Notes under the pieces: model-generated
Database searches by the model: none
The model's input: the letters and a program-made list of their open reading frames with translations, nothing else
What the model was told of the DNA's origin: nothing
In this document: one piece after another, positions 54,087 through 62,976 of the stretch
Layout of the letters: the number at the start of each line of letters is the position of its first letter
Position numbering within the stretch: position 1 is the first letter of the stretch
From: Nocardioides sp. zg-1308
GTDB lineage: Bacteria; Actinomycetota; Actinomycetes; Propionibacteriales; Nocardioidaceae
NCBI RefSeq assembly: GCF_013155375.1
Contig: NZ_JABJQY010000002.1
Span: 434,001-498,000, forward strand
Direction: 5' to 3'
Length of the DNA stretch: 64,000 bases
Translations under genes and position numbers: made by a program

Positions 54087-54721
54087 ATGCTCGCCACGGG
54101 ACTTCCACCGATGCGCCGCCGCGTGCGCGCCGTGCGCCACCAGCTGCGGCGCCGGCGCCGGCTGATCGCCGCCGCCCTGACCGCCGCGGCGGCGCTGAGC
54201 GCGCTGCGCACGCTCGCGCCGCCCCCGGCCGACACCGTCGAGGTCCTGGTCGCCGCCCGCGACCTGCCGTCGGGCACCGTGCTGGACGACGACGACCTCG
54301 CTGTCCGGCGTTCCCGCGCGAGCTCGCGCCGACCGGTGCCGCGTCCGACGCGACCGGCCGGGTGCTCGCCGGCCCGCTCACCCGCGGCGAGGTCGTGACC
54401 GACGTACGCGTCGTCGGCCCGGGTCTCGCGCTCGCCCAGCCCGGCGACACGGTGCTGCCGGTCCGGCTGCCTGACGCCGGGATGGCCGGGCTGCTGCAGG
54501 CCGGGGACGAGGTCGACCTCGTGGCGACCGACCCCGCCGACGGCACCTCGACGGTGGTGGCGCAGGACGTCCGGGTCCTGGCCACGCCGACGGGCGTCCC
54601 CGACGGGCCGGCCGGCGCGTCCGGCGGCGCGCTGGTCGTCGTCGGCACGTCCGCCACGGAGGCGGTCGAGGTGGCCAGCGCCGCGCTGTCGCAGTTCCTC
54701 ACGGTCTCCTGGAGCCGCTAG
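54087..54721 (+). pseudogene. SAF-domain (CpaB/RcpC-like) gene broken by a frameshift
   Basis: The N-terminal half reads in one frame: ATG 54087, a basic segment, a hydrophobic segment LIAAALTAAAALSAL, then VEVLVAARDLPSGTVLDDDDLAVRR. The C-terminal half continues in the frame one base back: FPRELAPTGAASDATGRVLA to QFLTVSWSR. Together they make one complete SAF-domain protein of the pilus-assembly CpaB type. The break lies at about 54309-54311, where one base (probably G) is missing. Either the gene is inactivated or the read has an error. The rest shows no further damage, which suggests recent change. Confidence 0.8.
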
Positions 54722-54778
54722 CGTGACCCGCGTCCACGCACGCGCGGCCTCTCGGGGCCCGACCAGAGGGAATCGACC

Positions 54779-55150
54779 ATGAGCGGCTTCAAGAACTTCA
54801 TCCTCCGCGGCAACCTCGTCGAGCTCGCCGTGGCCGTCATCATGGGCACGGCCTTCGCCGCCGTCGTCACCGCGTTCACCGGGATGCTGCTCTCGGCCAT
54901 CGCCAAGGCCACCGGCGGCGCGCAGCCCAACTTCGACGACTACGCCCCCGGCGAGATCGAGGTGGGCCCGTTCCTCACCGCGCTCGTGGCGTTCCTCATC
55001 CTCGCGACCGTCGTCTACTTCTTCGTGGTCATGCCCTACACGAAGGCCAAGGACCGCTACTTCCCGACGGAGGAGGCCGGCACGCCCGCCGACGTCGCGC
55101 TCCTCGAGGAGATCCGCGACCTGCTCAAGGCGCGCAACGGCTCCGTCTGA
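54779..55150 (+). CDS. mscL: Large-conductance mechanosensitive channel MscL
   Basis: A 123-residue channel that releases solutes on osmotic downshock. The N-terminal amphipathic helix FKNFILRGNLVELAVAVIMG and the TM1 phrase FAAVVTAFT are present. TM2 (VAFLILATVVYFFVVMPY) is followed by the cytoplasmic helix LLEEIRDLL. The length is normal. AGAGGG lies upstream of the ATG. Confidence 0.95.
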   Translation: MSGFKNFILRGNLVELAVAVIMGTAFAAVVTAFTGMLLSAIAKATGGAQPNFDDYAPGEIEVGPFLTALVAFLILATVVYFFVVMPYTKAKDRYFPTEEAGTPADVALLEEIRDLLKARNGSV

Positions 55151-55182
55151 CCCGGGACCCTCGCTGGCATTCCGTCCAGCCT

Positions 55183-55251
55183 CGGGGTAGTCCGCGTCGA
55201 ACGGCTGGTGCGAGGCCGGCCCCGACCAGCATTCCGATTCGGACTACCCCG
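55183..55251. repeat. Inverted repeat with GGGGTAGTCC core, copy 2
   Basis: CGGGGTAGTCCG (55183-55194) pairs perfectly with CGGACTACCCCG (55240-55251). Inner CATTCCG occurs twice as a direct repeat at 55168-55174 and 55230-55236. It lies between converging mscL and the small gene, so it may double as a terminator. The core matches the element at 25163-25231. Confidence 0.65.
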
Positions 55252-55259
55252 GCGCGGGG

Positions 55260-55439
55260 TCAGCCGTGGTGGGGCGGGACCTGGTCGCGGTACCAGTCGT
55301 CGCCCTTGCCGGCCGAGTCCTCGCGGGAGTCGCGGTCGTCGCTGGTCTGCTCCGGCACGGCGTCACCGAAGACCGCGGCGAGGCGCCGACGCCGCTCCCA
55401 CTCCTCGGCGGGGATGCGCGGGTCGCGGGGTGCGCTCAC
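55260..55439 (-). CDS. Small conserved-looking acidic protein (59 residues)
   Basis: A short frame translated from GTG 55439. It reads VSAPRDPRIPAEEWERRRRL and ends GDDWYRDQVPPHHG. I recall near-identical small proteins in Nocardioides-type genomes, without known function. It overlaps the stop of the LCP gene by GTGA, so it is the second cistron of that operon. It is easily missed because of its length. Confidence 0.75.
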   Translation of the reverse strand: MSAPRDPRIPAEEWERRRRLAAVFGDAVPEQTSDDRDSREDSAGKGDDWYRDQVPPHHG

Positions 55440-56749
55440 GCGCAGACCCCGAAGATGCGCTCCTCGGGCGGCGTCGTCTCGGCGGGGGTCTCCGTCGGGG
55501 ACTCCGAGGCGGTCTCGTCGGGTGTCTCGCTCGGGGTCTCGCTCGGGGTCTCGCTGGGGGTCTCGGACGGCGTCTCGGACGGGGACTCGCTGCCGGTCGG
55601 CGTCTCCGGGCTCGGCGACTCGGTCTCGGCGGCGCTCGCCGGCGGCTCCGCGCTGGTGCTGTTGCCCTTCAGCAGCCGGGCGGGGATCTCCTTGTCGGCC
55701 TTGATGAGCTCCCAGATCTCGTAGGCCTCGGGCGTCCAGAAGACCTTGCCCCGGAACTCAGAGTCGCTGGGGTAGTAGTCGGTCGGCAGGGTGACGAACT
55801 TGATCTCGTCGAGCCCGATGCCGCGCAGCTGCATGGCCACCTTGCCCAGGCGGGTGACGGAGGCGAACTCCTCGTCGGTGGTCAGCGACTCGGTGGCCGC
55901 GTCGAGGAACCGGACGACCTTGTCGAGCCGGGACAGCGTGCCGGCGGAGAGCACCTCGCGGACGAGGGCGCCGATGAACTCCTGCTGCCGCCGGATCCGC
56001 GAGATGTCGTTCTGCTCGACCAGGTCGCCGACGTAGCGGGCGCGGACGTAGTCGAGCGCCTCGTCGCCGGTGAGGACGGACGGGTTGCCCTTCGGCACGA
56101 AGATCTGGCGCGGCCGGTCGACGATGTCCTCGGGCACGCACACCGGGACGCCGCCGACGGCGTCGACCATGGAGCCGAAGCTGGCGAAGTCCACCAAGAC
56201 GAAGTGGTCGACGTAGACGTCGGCGTTCTCCTCGACCTGCGCCATCGTGCAGACCGGGCCGCCGACGCCGTAGGCGGCGTTCCACATCACGTTGGTCGCG
56301 GCCGGCGAGTCGCCGTCGTTGCACTCGGGACGCGTGACGATCGAGTCGCGCGGGATCGAGACGGCGTACGCCCGGCTGCGGTCGGCGGAGAGGTGGACGA
56401 GGATCGTGGTGTCGGACCCACCGCCGCCCTCCTGGTCGATGCCGCACCCCTCGCACTCGCGCGAGTCCGAGCCCATGACGAGGACGTTGAGCGCCTCGCC
56501 GTTGCCGTTGTAGACCTTCTCGGGCCGCTCGGCGTCGCCGAGGGCGTCGAGGGAGACGCCCTCGATGTTGCCGTTGAGGTGGCGGATCAGGTAGACCGTG
56601 CCGAGGCCGGTGACCAGTGCGAGCACCACGACGCTGACGAGGATGACCCGCCCGACGGTGTGCTTTCGAGCCACCTTGCCCTTGCGCTTGGGCGCGCTGA
56701 CGGGAGCCTCCGGGCGTGACTCATCGGACACGGGGCTCACCTTCGACAC
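55436..56749 (-). CDS. LytR-CpsA-Psr (LCP) family ligase
   Basis: A 437-residue membrane-anchored phosphotransferase that attaches polymers such as teichoic acid or arabinogalactan to peptidoglycan. A basic start is followed by one membrane helix (about residues 32-54). The LCP domain follows, with LVMGSDSR, VSIPRDSIV, FASFGSMVDAVGGVPVCVP and the catalytic arginine block LDYVRARYVGDLVEQNDISRIRRQQ. The C-terminal 75 residues are a wall-spanning SETP repeat tail. GTG 56749 gives the longest form. GTG codons three and six codons on are also possible. Confidence 0.93.
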   Translation of the reverse strand: MSKVSPVSDESRPEAPVSAPKRKGKVARKHTVGRVILVSVVVLALVTGLGTVYLIRHLNGNIEGVSLDALGDAERPEKVYNGNGEALNVLVMGSDSRECEGCGIDQEGGGGSDTTILVHLSADRSRAYAVSIPRDSIVTRPECNDGDSPAATNVMWNAAYGVGGPVCTMAQVEENADVYVDHFVLVDFASFGSMVDAVGGVPVCVPEDIVDRPRQIFVPKGNPSVLTGDEALDYVRARYVGDLVEQNDISRIRRQQEFIGALVREVLSAGTLSRLDKVVRFLDAATESLTTDEEFASVTRLGKVAMQLRGIGLDEIKFVTLPTDYYPSDSEFRGKVFWTPEAYEIWELIKADKEIPARLLKGNSTSAEPPASAAETESPSPETPTGSESPSETPSETPSETPSETPSETPDETASESPTETPAETTPPEERIFGVCA

Positions 56750-56910
56750 AGGGCTGACGTAATGACCGGGACTGAACCTACTTCACCGCGCAAGTTTTCC
56801 CGCGCTCGCGACACGTCCCGATCCGGGCTCCGGCACCGCCGGGTGCGGGTCGACGTGGCTGCTCGTGGCAGGATGCTTCCCGCCGCAGCACCTCAGGGCG
56901 AGGCGGCACC

Positions 56911-56986
56911 GCCCCAGTAGCTCAGTGGATAGAGCAGCCGCCTCCTAAGCGAAAGGTCGCAAGTTCGACTCTTGCCTGGGGCACCA
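56911..56986 (+). tRNA. tRNA-Arg (anticodon CCT)
   Basis: Acceptor GCCCCAG pairs with CTGGGGC, D arm GCTC...GAGC, anticodon loop CTCCTAA with anticodon CCT, T arm GCAAG TTCGACT CTTGC, discriminator A, and encoded CCA at 56984-56986. Only three clean pairs (CGC/GCG) close the anticodon stem. The outer two positions are C-A and G-A. Confidence 0.93.
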
Positions 56987-57000
56987 CCACGGCCTCCGGG

Positions 57001-58188
57001 TCAGAGGGTCTCGAAGCGCATCCCCGCCGCCTGCAGCCGGGCGAGCAGCGCGTCGCCCATCGCCTGGGCGGGCGTGACCTGGCCGGCTGTCGCGGGGTTG
57101 TCGTCGAGGGCCAGGCACAGCGCGGCCTCGGACAGCATCTTCGCGGTCTCGGTGTAGCCCGGGTCGCCGCCCGAGACCCGGGTGTGCACGGTCGTGCCGG
57201 CGGCCTCGCCGACGAAGTCGACGGTGAACCATGACCTCTCCCGCTTGGACTCGTCGGGTCCCGAGCCGACCGGAACCTTGTCCTTGAGCAGCTCGCGCAA
57301 CGGCCCGACCTGTGCCGCGACGGTGAGCGCGCCGACCCCCAGGGCGCCGGCGGCGGCGTAGCGCAGGGTCTTCGTGCCGGCCCAGTGCGAGTAGCGGAAC
57401 CGGGGGCCGTACGCCTCCAGCGCGGCGCCGCTGCGAGCGACGACGATCGGGTCGATCGTCGGCAGCGGGAGCAACCAGTAGCCGAGCACCGGGTCGCGGT
57501 GCGGCTTGCCGCCGACCGAGCGCGACGAGCGGCCCTCGGGACGCACCTCCGCGCGGCGGCGGGCGGCGTACGTCTTCCTCATCTCCTTGGCGCGCGCGAA
57601 CTGGTTGAGCGCGGAGTGGAAGGTGCCGCCGGAGAAGGTGCCGCCGGAGCGGACCACGCCGCGCAGGGTGATCGGCTCGTCGGACGGGAGCTGCTGCACG
57701 GTGTAGTAGGCGCCGAGGTCGTGCGGGACCGAGTCGAAGCCGCACGCGTGCACCAGGCGCGCGCCGGTGCGCAGCGCGGTGCGGTGGTGCTCGAGGAACA
57801 TCCGGTCGACGAACTCCGGCTCACCGGTGAGGTCGAGGTAGTGGGTGCCGGCCTCGGCGCACGCGGCGACCAGCGGCCCGCCGTGGTCGAGGTAGGGGCC
57901 GATCGTGGTGGCGACCACGCGGGCCCGGCGGGCGATGTCGGCGAGCGCGGCGGCGTCGGTCGAGTCGGCGACCAGCACCTCGACGTCCGCGCCGAGCCTC
58001 CGTCGTACGGCGTCCAGCTTGTCGGCGTTGCGCCCGGCGATCCCCCACCGCAGGTCGGCCGGAGCGTGGGCGGCGAGGTAGTCGGCGGTGAGGCCGCCGG
58101 TGAACCCGGTCGCGCCGAAGAGCACCAGGTCCAGCTCACGGGAGGGCTCACGGGAGGAGCCACGGGCGAGATCGGGGGCGTCGCTCAT
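57001..58188 (-). CDS. Saccharopine dehydrogenase-like NAD(P)-binding protein
   Basis: A 395-residue oxidoreductase-like protein. LVLFGATGFTGGLTADYLAAHAP is the Rossmann glycine motif. WGIAGRNADKLDAVRRRLG, VVATTIGPYLDHGGPLVAACAEAGTHYLDLTGE and LVHACGFDSVPHDLGAY are characteristic of the saccharopine-dehydrogenase/trans-acting enoyl reductase group. It is unlikely to make lysine. Relatives sit in lipid metabolism of mycobacteria. ATG 58188 was chosen because the conserved part starts soon after. Confidence 0.85.
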   Translation of the reverse strand: MSDAPDLARGSSREPSRELDLVLFGATGFTGGLTADYLAAHAPADLRWGIAGRNADKLDAVRRRLGADVEVLVADSTDAAALADIARRARVVATTIGPYLDHGGPLVAACAEAGTHYLDLTGEPEFVDRMFLEHHRTALRTGARLVHACGFDSVPHDLGAYYTVQQLPSDEPITLRGVVRSGGTFSGGTFHSALNQFARAKEMRKTYAARRRAEVRPEGRSSRSVGGKPHRDPVLGYWLLPLPTIDPIVVARSGAALEAYGPRFRYSHWAGTKTLRYAAAGALGVGALTVAAQVGPLRELLKDKVPVGSGPDESKRERSWFTVDFVGEAAGTTVHTRVSGGDPGYTETAKMLSEAALCLALDDNPATAGQVTPAQAMGDALLARLQAAGMRFETL

Positions 58189-58240
58189 CGCGCCATCGTG
58201 CCACGCGGAACCGCGCGTCCCGGCCCCTCGTCCCACGACC

Positions 58241-60103
58241 ATGAGCCTGCGCACGATCACCACCGGCATCGCCGCCGTCGCCACCCTGACCGCTGCCGCG
58301 GGCGTCGGCTACGTCGTGGGGACCGGGTCCGACGGCGACGACCGCCCGCCCACCGGTCCCCCGATCGCGTTGGCCAACGCCGACCTGGTCGCCACGGCGA
58401 GCTGCGAGGAGCTCCTCGACTCCTACGTCGACCGGGCGCTCGGGCAGGTCGGTCCCTATGGCTGGGGCGGCGACCTGCCGGTCTTCGCGATGGAGTCCGG
58501 CGACGCCGGGAGCTCGGACGCCATGTCGTCCGGGGTGGAGCGCTCGGCGGCCGCGACGTCCCGGTCGACGAGCGGCGCGTCCGGCACCAACGTGCAGGAG
58601 GTCGGCGTGGACGAGTCCGACGTCGTCAAGGTGTCCGGCTCCCTGCTGCTGCGGATGCGCGACGGCCAGCTGCTGGCCTACGACGTCTCGGGCGACGCGC
58701 CGTCGCTCCTGTCGACGACCCGCCTCGACGACGCCCGCGGCAACGACTGGGTGGGCGACCCGGGCGGCGAGCTGGTCCTCGTGGGCGGTCGCGCCGTCGT
58801 GATCGGGTCCTCGGGCGACGGGCTCTCGACGACGATCACGACCGTCGACCTCGCCGACCCCACCGCTCCGAGCGTGGTGGACGCCACCACCGTCCGGGGA
58901 CGGGCGTCGGCGGTCCGCCTGCACGGCGACGTGGTGCGGGTGGTGCTCAACAACGCCCTGCCCAGGCTCGACTTCTCCCACCCCGACGGTACGTTCGGCG
59001 AGATCCGCTCGCGACTGCGCAACCGCTCGCTCGTGCGCGACACCACGCTCGCCGACTGGCTGCCCACCGTCGACGGCCGGCCGCTCGTCGCCTGCGAGGA
59101 CGTCGCGGTCCCCGAGGACGAGGACCTCCCCCTCGGCACCACCACCGTGCTCGCCGTCGACCCGACGGCCCCCACGACCCGGACCTCGACGGCCGTCGCC
59201 ACGGACTCCGACACGGCGTACTTCTCCACCGACCGCTTCTACCTCGCCGCCGCCGCGCCCGGGTGGGGGCCGTGGACCGACTGCTTCGACTGCCGCTGGG
59301 CCGGCAGCACGGCGACCGGCACCACGCCGCTCTTCGCGTTCGCGCTCGACGGCATGGACGCGACGTACGTCGCCTCCGGCGAGGTGGAGGGCACGATCGC
59401 CGACCGCTGGTCGATGGACGCGGTCGGCGGCTCGTTGCGCGTCGCGGTCGGCCCGAGCAGCGAGACGGGCAACTTCAACTCCGTCCTCACCCTGCGCGAG
59501 GAGGGCGCCGACCTCGTCGAGGCGGGCCGGGTCGACGACCTCGGCGTCGGCGAGGAGATCACGTCGGTGCGATGGTTCGACGACCTCGCGATCGTGGTGA
59601 CGTTCCGGCAGACCGACCCGCTCTACGCCGTCGACCTCACCGACCCCGACTCCCCCGCGCTGCTGGGCGAGCTGAAGATCCCGGGGTTCTCGGAGTACCT
59701 CCACCCGCTCGGCGAGCAGCGCCTGATCGGGGTCGGCCAGGACGCCTCGCTGCAGGGGGTGACCCGCGGCGCGCAGGCGGCCCTCTTCGACGTCACCGAC
59801 CTGACCTCGCCCCGCCAGGTCGACGTGGTCCGCTACCCCGCCAACAGCCTCGCCGGCGCGGGCACCGATCCCCGCCAGTTCACCTGGCTGCCCGAGCAGC
59901 GGGTCGCCCTCACCGTCGTGTCGCAGGGCTGGACCGGCACCACCGGCTGGGTGTCGGTGCTGTCGCTCGACGACGGGTCGATGACCAACCGGATGGTCGA
60001 GGTCGAGCACGGCACGGACGTCGCCGACGTGCGCCTGGTCCCGCTCGCGTCGGGCAAGGTGGCGCTGGTGACCGGCGACGACGTGAGCTTCTTCACCGTC
60101 TAG
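58241..60103 (+). CDS. Secreted beta-propeller domain protein
   Basis: A 620-residue protein with an N-terminal membrane or signal segment (residues 8-28) and a large beta-propeller of the Beta_propel (PF09826-like) type. Blocks are TNVQEVGVDESDVVKVSGSLL, which is diagnostic of this family, GRASAVRLHGDVVRVVLNN, and ITSVRWFDDLAIVVTFRQTDPLYAVDL. The role of the family is not established. It probably functions outside the membrane. It is divergent from the saccharopine-like gene by 52 bases. Confidence 0.85.
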   Translation: MSLRTITTGIAAVATLTAAAGVGYVVGTGSDGDDRPPTGPPIALANADLVATASCEELLDSYVDRALGQVGPYGWGGDLPVFAMESGDAGSSDAMSSGVERSAAATSRSTSGASGTNVQEVGVDESDVVKVSGSLLLRMRDGQLLAYDVSGDAPSLLSTTRLDDARGNDWVGDPGGELVLVGGRAVVIGSSGDGLSTTITTVDLADPTAPSVVDATTVRGRASAVRLHGDVVRVVLNNALPRLDFSHPDGTFGEIRSRLRNRSLVRDTTLADWLPTVDGRPLVACEDVAVPEDEDLPLGTTTVLAVDPTAPTTRTSTAVATDSDTAYFSTDRFYLAAAAPGWGPWTDCFDCRWAGSTATGTTPLFAFALDGMDATYVASGEVEGTIADRWSMDAVGGSLRVAVGPSSETGNFNSVLTLREEGADLVEAGRVDDLGVGEEITSVRWFDDLAIVVTFRQTDPLYAVDLTDPDSPALLGELKIPGFSEYLHPLGEQRLIGVGQDASLQGVTRGAQAALFDVTDLTSPRQVDVVRYPANSLAGAGTDPRQFTWLPEQRVALTVVSQGWTGTTGWVSVLSLDDGSMTNRMVEVEHGTDVADVRLVPLASGKVALVTGDDVSFFTV

Positions 60104-60126
60104 CGCGAGATGCGTACGCTCGTGGC

Positions 60127-60392
60127 ATGTGCCGCAACATCCGACCGCTCAATAACTTCGAGCCGCCCGCGACACGTGACGAGGTCACCGCCGCCGCCCT
60201 GCAGTACGTCCGCAAGGTGGCCGGCACGACCAAGCCGTCGCAGGCCAACGAGGAGGTGTTCTACGCCGCCGTCAAGGAGATCGCCCACATCACCGAGCAC
60301 CTGCTCGACGACCTGGTGACCGGCGCTCCGCCGAAGAACCGCGAGGTCGAGGCGGCGAAGGCGCGGGCCCGCGCGCAGGTGCGGTACGGCGC

Positions 60393-60396
<4 letters not shown>
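60127..60396 (+). CDS. DUF2277 family protein
   Basis: An 89-residue protein matching the DUF2277 family from its first residues, MCRNIRPLNNFEPPATRDEV. AALQYVRKVAGTTKPSQANEEVFYAAV and HLLDDLVTGAPPKNREVEA follow. The family is compact, helical and of unknown function. Its stop overlaps the sir2 GTG start, so the two are co-translated. Confidence 0.9.
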
Positions 60397-61283
<887 letters not shown>

Positions 61284-61298
<15 letters not shown>

Positions 61299-61370
61299 GC
61301 GGGGAAGGTCGAACTTCTGGGGGCGTGCACGCCTCGAGAAGTTCGGGTTTCCCCGCATAGGCGGGGAAAC
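61284..61370. repeat. Nested inverted-repeat element spanning the sir2 stop
   Basis: The 23-mer GGTTTCCCCGCATAGGCGGG plus GAA occurs at 61284-61306 and 61346-61368. Each copy folds as TTTCCCCGC/GCGGGGAAA around ATAG. Between them CGAACTTCT (61310-61318) pairs with AGAAGTTCG (61337-61345), enclosing the perfect palindrome GGCGTGCACGCC (61322-61333). The element lies between converging sir2 and ideR and probably also terminates both. Confidence 0.8.
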
Positions 61371-61393
61371 CACCGGGACGGCCAGGGGCGACC

Positions 61394-62083
61394 TCAGCGG
61401 CGCACGAAGATGTGCTCGGCGGCCTCGACCACCAGCTCGGCGGTCTCGCCGCCGGACCCGATGAGGATCCCCTCGTCGGTCCTCGCGATGGTCACGGTCT
61501 TGCCGGGCAGGGCGCCGACCCGGCGCAGCAGCCCCATCAGCTCCTCGTCCTTCTGCATCTCCTCGGAGATGCGCTTGACGTGGACGCGCTGGTCCTCGGA
61601 CACCGCGGCGCCCGAGAGCGGCTCGACGTTGTCCATGAAGTCCTCGCCGGCGACGTCGCCGAGCTCGTCGAGGCCCGGGATCGGGTTGCCGTAGGGCGAC
61701 TCGGTGGGGTGGTCGAGCAGGTCGAGCAGGCGGCGCTCGACGGTCTCGGACATCACGTGCTCCCACCGGCACGCCTCGGCGTGGACGAGCTCCCAGTCGA
61801 GGCCGATGACGTCGGTGAGCAGCCGCTCGGCCAGCCGGTGCTTGCGCATCACACGGACGGCGAGGCGCTGGCCCTCCTCGGTCAGCTCGAGGTGGCGGTC
61901 GCCCTCGACGGTGAGCAGCCCGTCGCGCTCCATCCGCGCCACGGTCTGCGAGACCGTCGGCCCCGACTGGTGCAGGCGCTCGGCGATGCGCGCCCGCAGA
62001 GGGACGATGCCCTCCTCCACCAGCTCGAAGATGGTGCGCAGGTACATCTCGGTGGTGTCGATCAGGTCACTCACACCGGTCAT
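61394..62083 (-). CDS. ideR: IdeR/DtxR-type iron-dependent regulator
   Basis: A 229-residue metal-dependent repressor. LIDTTEMYLRTIFELVEEGI starts the winged helix with recognition helix QSGPTVSQTVARMERDGLL. VHAEACRWEHVMSETVERRLLDLLDHPTESPYGNPIPGL contains the dimerisation and metal-ligand residues. A C-terminal SH3-like domain follows. It is very close in sequence to mycobacterial IdeR, so iron control of siderophore and storage genes is expected. GTG 62074 is an alternative start. Confidence 0.92.
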   Translation of the reverse strand: MTGVSDLIDTTEMYLRTIFELVEEGIVPLRARIAERLHQSGPTVSQTVARMERDGLLTVEGDRHLELTEEGQRLAVRVMRKHRLAERLLTDVIGLDWELVHAEACRWEHVMSETVERRLLDLLDHPTESPYGNPIPGLDELGDVAGEDFMDNVEPLSGAAVSEDQRVHVKRISEEMQKDEELMGLLRRVGALPGKTVTIARTDEGILIGSGGETAELVVEAAEHIFVRR

Positions 62084-62157
62084 TGTGTCCCATGCGGCAA
62101 CCGGCTCCTCCCACCCGCCCACCCGCCGGCCGTGGCACAGTGAGGCGGGTGACCGAG

Positions 62158-62943
62158 ATGATCGTGCCGCGCCGCTTCTGCGGGCCTCCCGACTCCGGCA
62201 ACGGCGGCTGGACGGCGGGCGCCCTGGCCGCGCTGGTGGACGCCGGTCCCCCGGCCGACCGGTCCGACGGGTGGCCGGCGATCGAGGTGTCGCTGCGCCA
62301 GCCCCCGCCCCTCGACACTCCCTTCGCCGTCAGTGAGGACGCCGGCGTGACGACCGCGGCCGTCGCCGGCGTGGCAGTGGCGACGGCGCAGCGGGTCGAG
62401 CGAGCGCTGACCGAGGTCGAGCCGGTGGACCCGGCCACCGCGGCGGCCGCCGAGGCGTCGTACCCGGGCCACGACTTCCACCCCTTCCCCACCTGCTTCG
62501 CCTGCGGTACGGCGCGGGAGGAGGGCGACGGGCTGCGGATCTTCCCCGGCCGCGTCGGCGCGGGCCCGGCGGGCGACCTCGTCGCCGCCACCTGGACGCC
62601 ACACCGCAGCCTGCACGAGGACTGGCATGCGTACGTCGACGAGCACCCGCGCGCCTCCGTGGCCGCAACCTGGGCGTCCCTCGACTGCGTCGGCGGCTGG
62701 GCCGGCGACCTCACCGAACGGTTGATGGTCCTCGGCCGGATGACCGCGCGGGTCGACACCCTGCCGGTGATCGGGGAGCCGCACGTCGTCGTCGGCGAGG
62801 GCCGCGGCCGGGACGGCCGCAAGACCTTCACCGCCTCGACCCTCTACGACACGGACGGCCGGGTCGTCGCCACGGCCGAGCACACCTGGATCGCCGTGGA
62901 CCCGGCGCTGTTCGGTGGGCGGACGCCCGTCTCCGGCAGTTGA
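62158..62943 (+). CDS. Hotdog-fold thioesterase-like protein
   Basis: A 261-residue protein. MIVPRRFCGPPDSGNGGWTA and FPTCFACGTAREEGDGLRIFPG are its most distinctive phrases. The C-terminal GRDGRKTFTASTLYDTDGRVVATAEHTWIA resembles the strand/helix of double hotdog acyl thioesterases. The function is not known. ATG 62158 follows GAGGCGG nine bases upstream. In-frame GTG codons at 62149 and 62140 are alternatives. It is divergent from ideR. Confidence 0.7.
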   Translation: MIVPRRFCGPPDSGNGGWTAGALAALVDAGPPADRSDGWPAIEVSLRQPPPLDTPFAVSEDAGVTTAAVAGVAVATAQRVERALTEVEPVDPATAAAAEASYPGHDFHPFPTCFACGTAREEGDGLRIFPGRVGAGPAGDLVAATWTPHRSLHEDWHAYVDEHPRASVAATWASLDCVGGWAGDLTERLMVLGRMTARVDTLPVIGEPHVVVGEGRGRDGRKTFTASTLYDTDGRVVATAEHTWIAVDPALFGGRTPVSGS

Positions 62944-62976
62944 CCCGCTCCCGGTGCCTGTTGAGAGGATGACGGC

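Noticed and set aside
50731..54702. Leftward open frame of 1323 codons
   Set aside because: It overlaps well-supported genes on both strands. The sequence is a frame shadow of the penicillin-acylase-like gene.
56911..56986. Integrative element attachment site at tRNA-Arg
   Set aside because: No integrase, no duplicated tRNA 3' end and no foreign-looking genes follow in the window.
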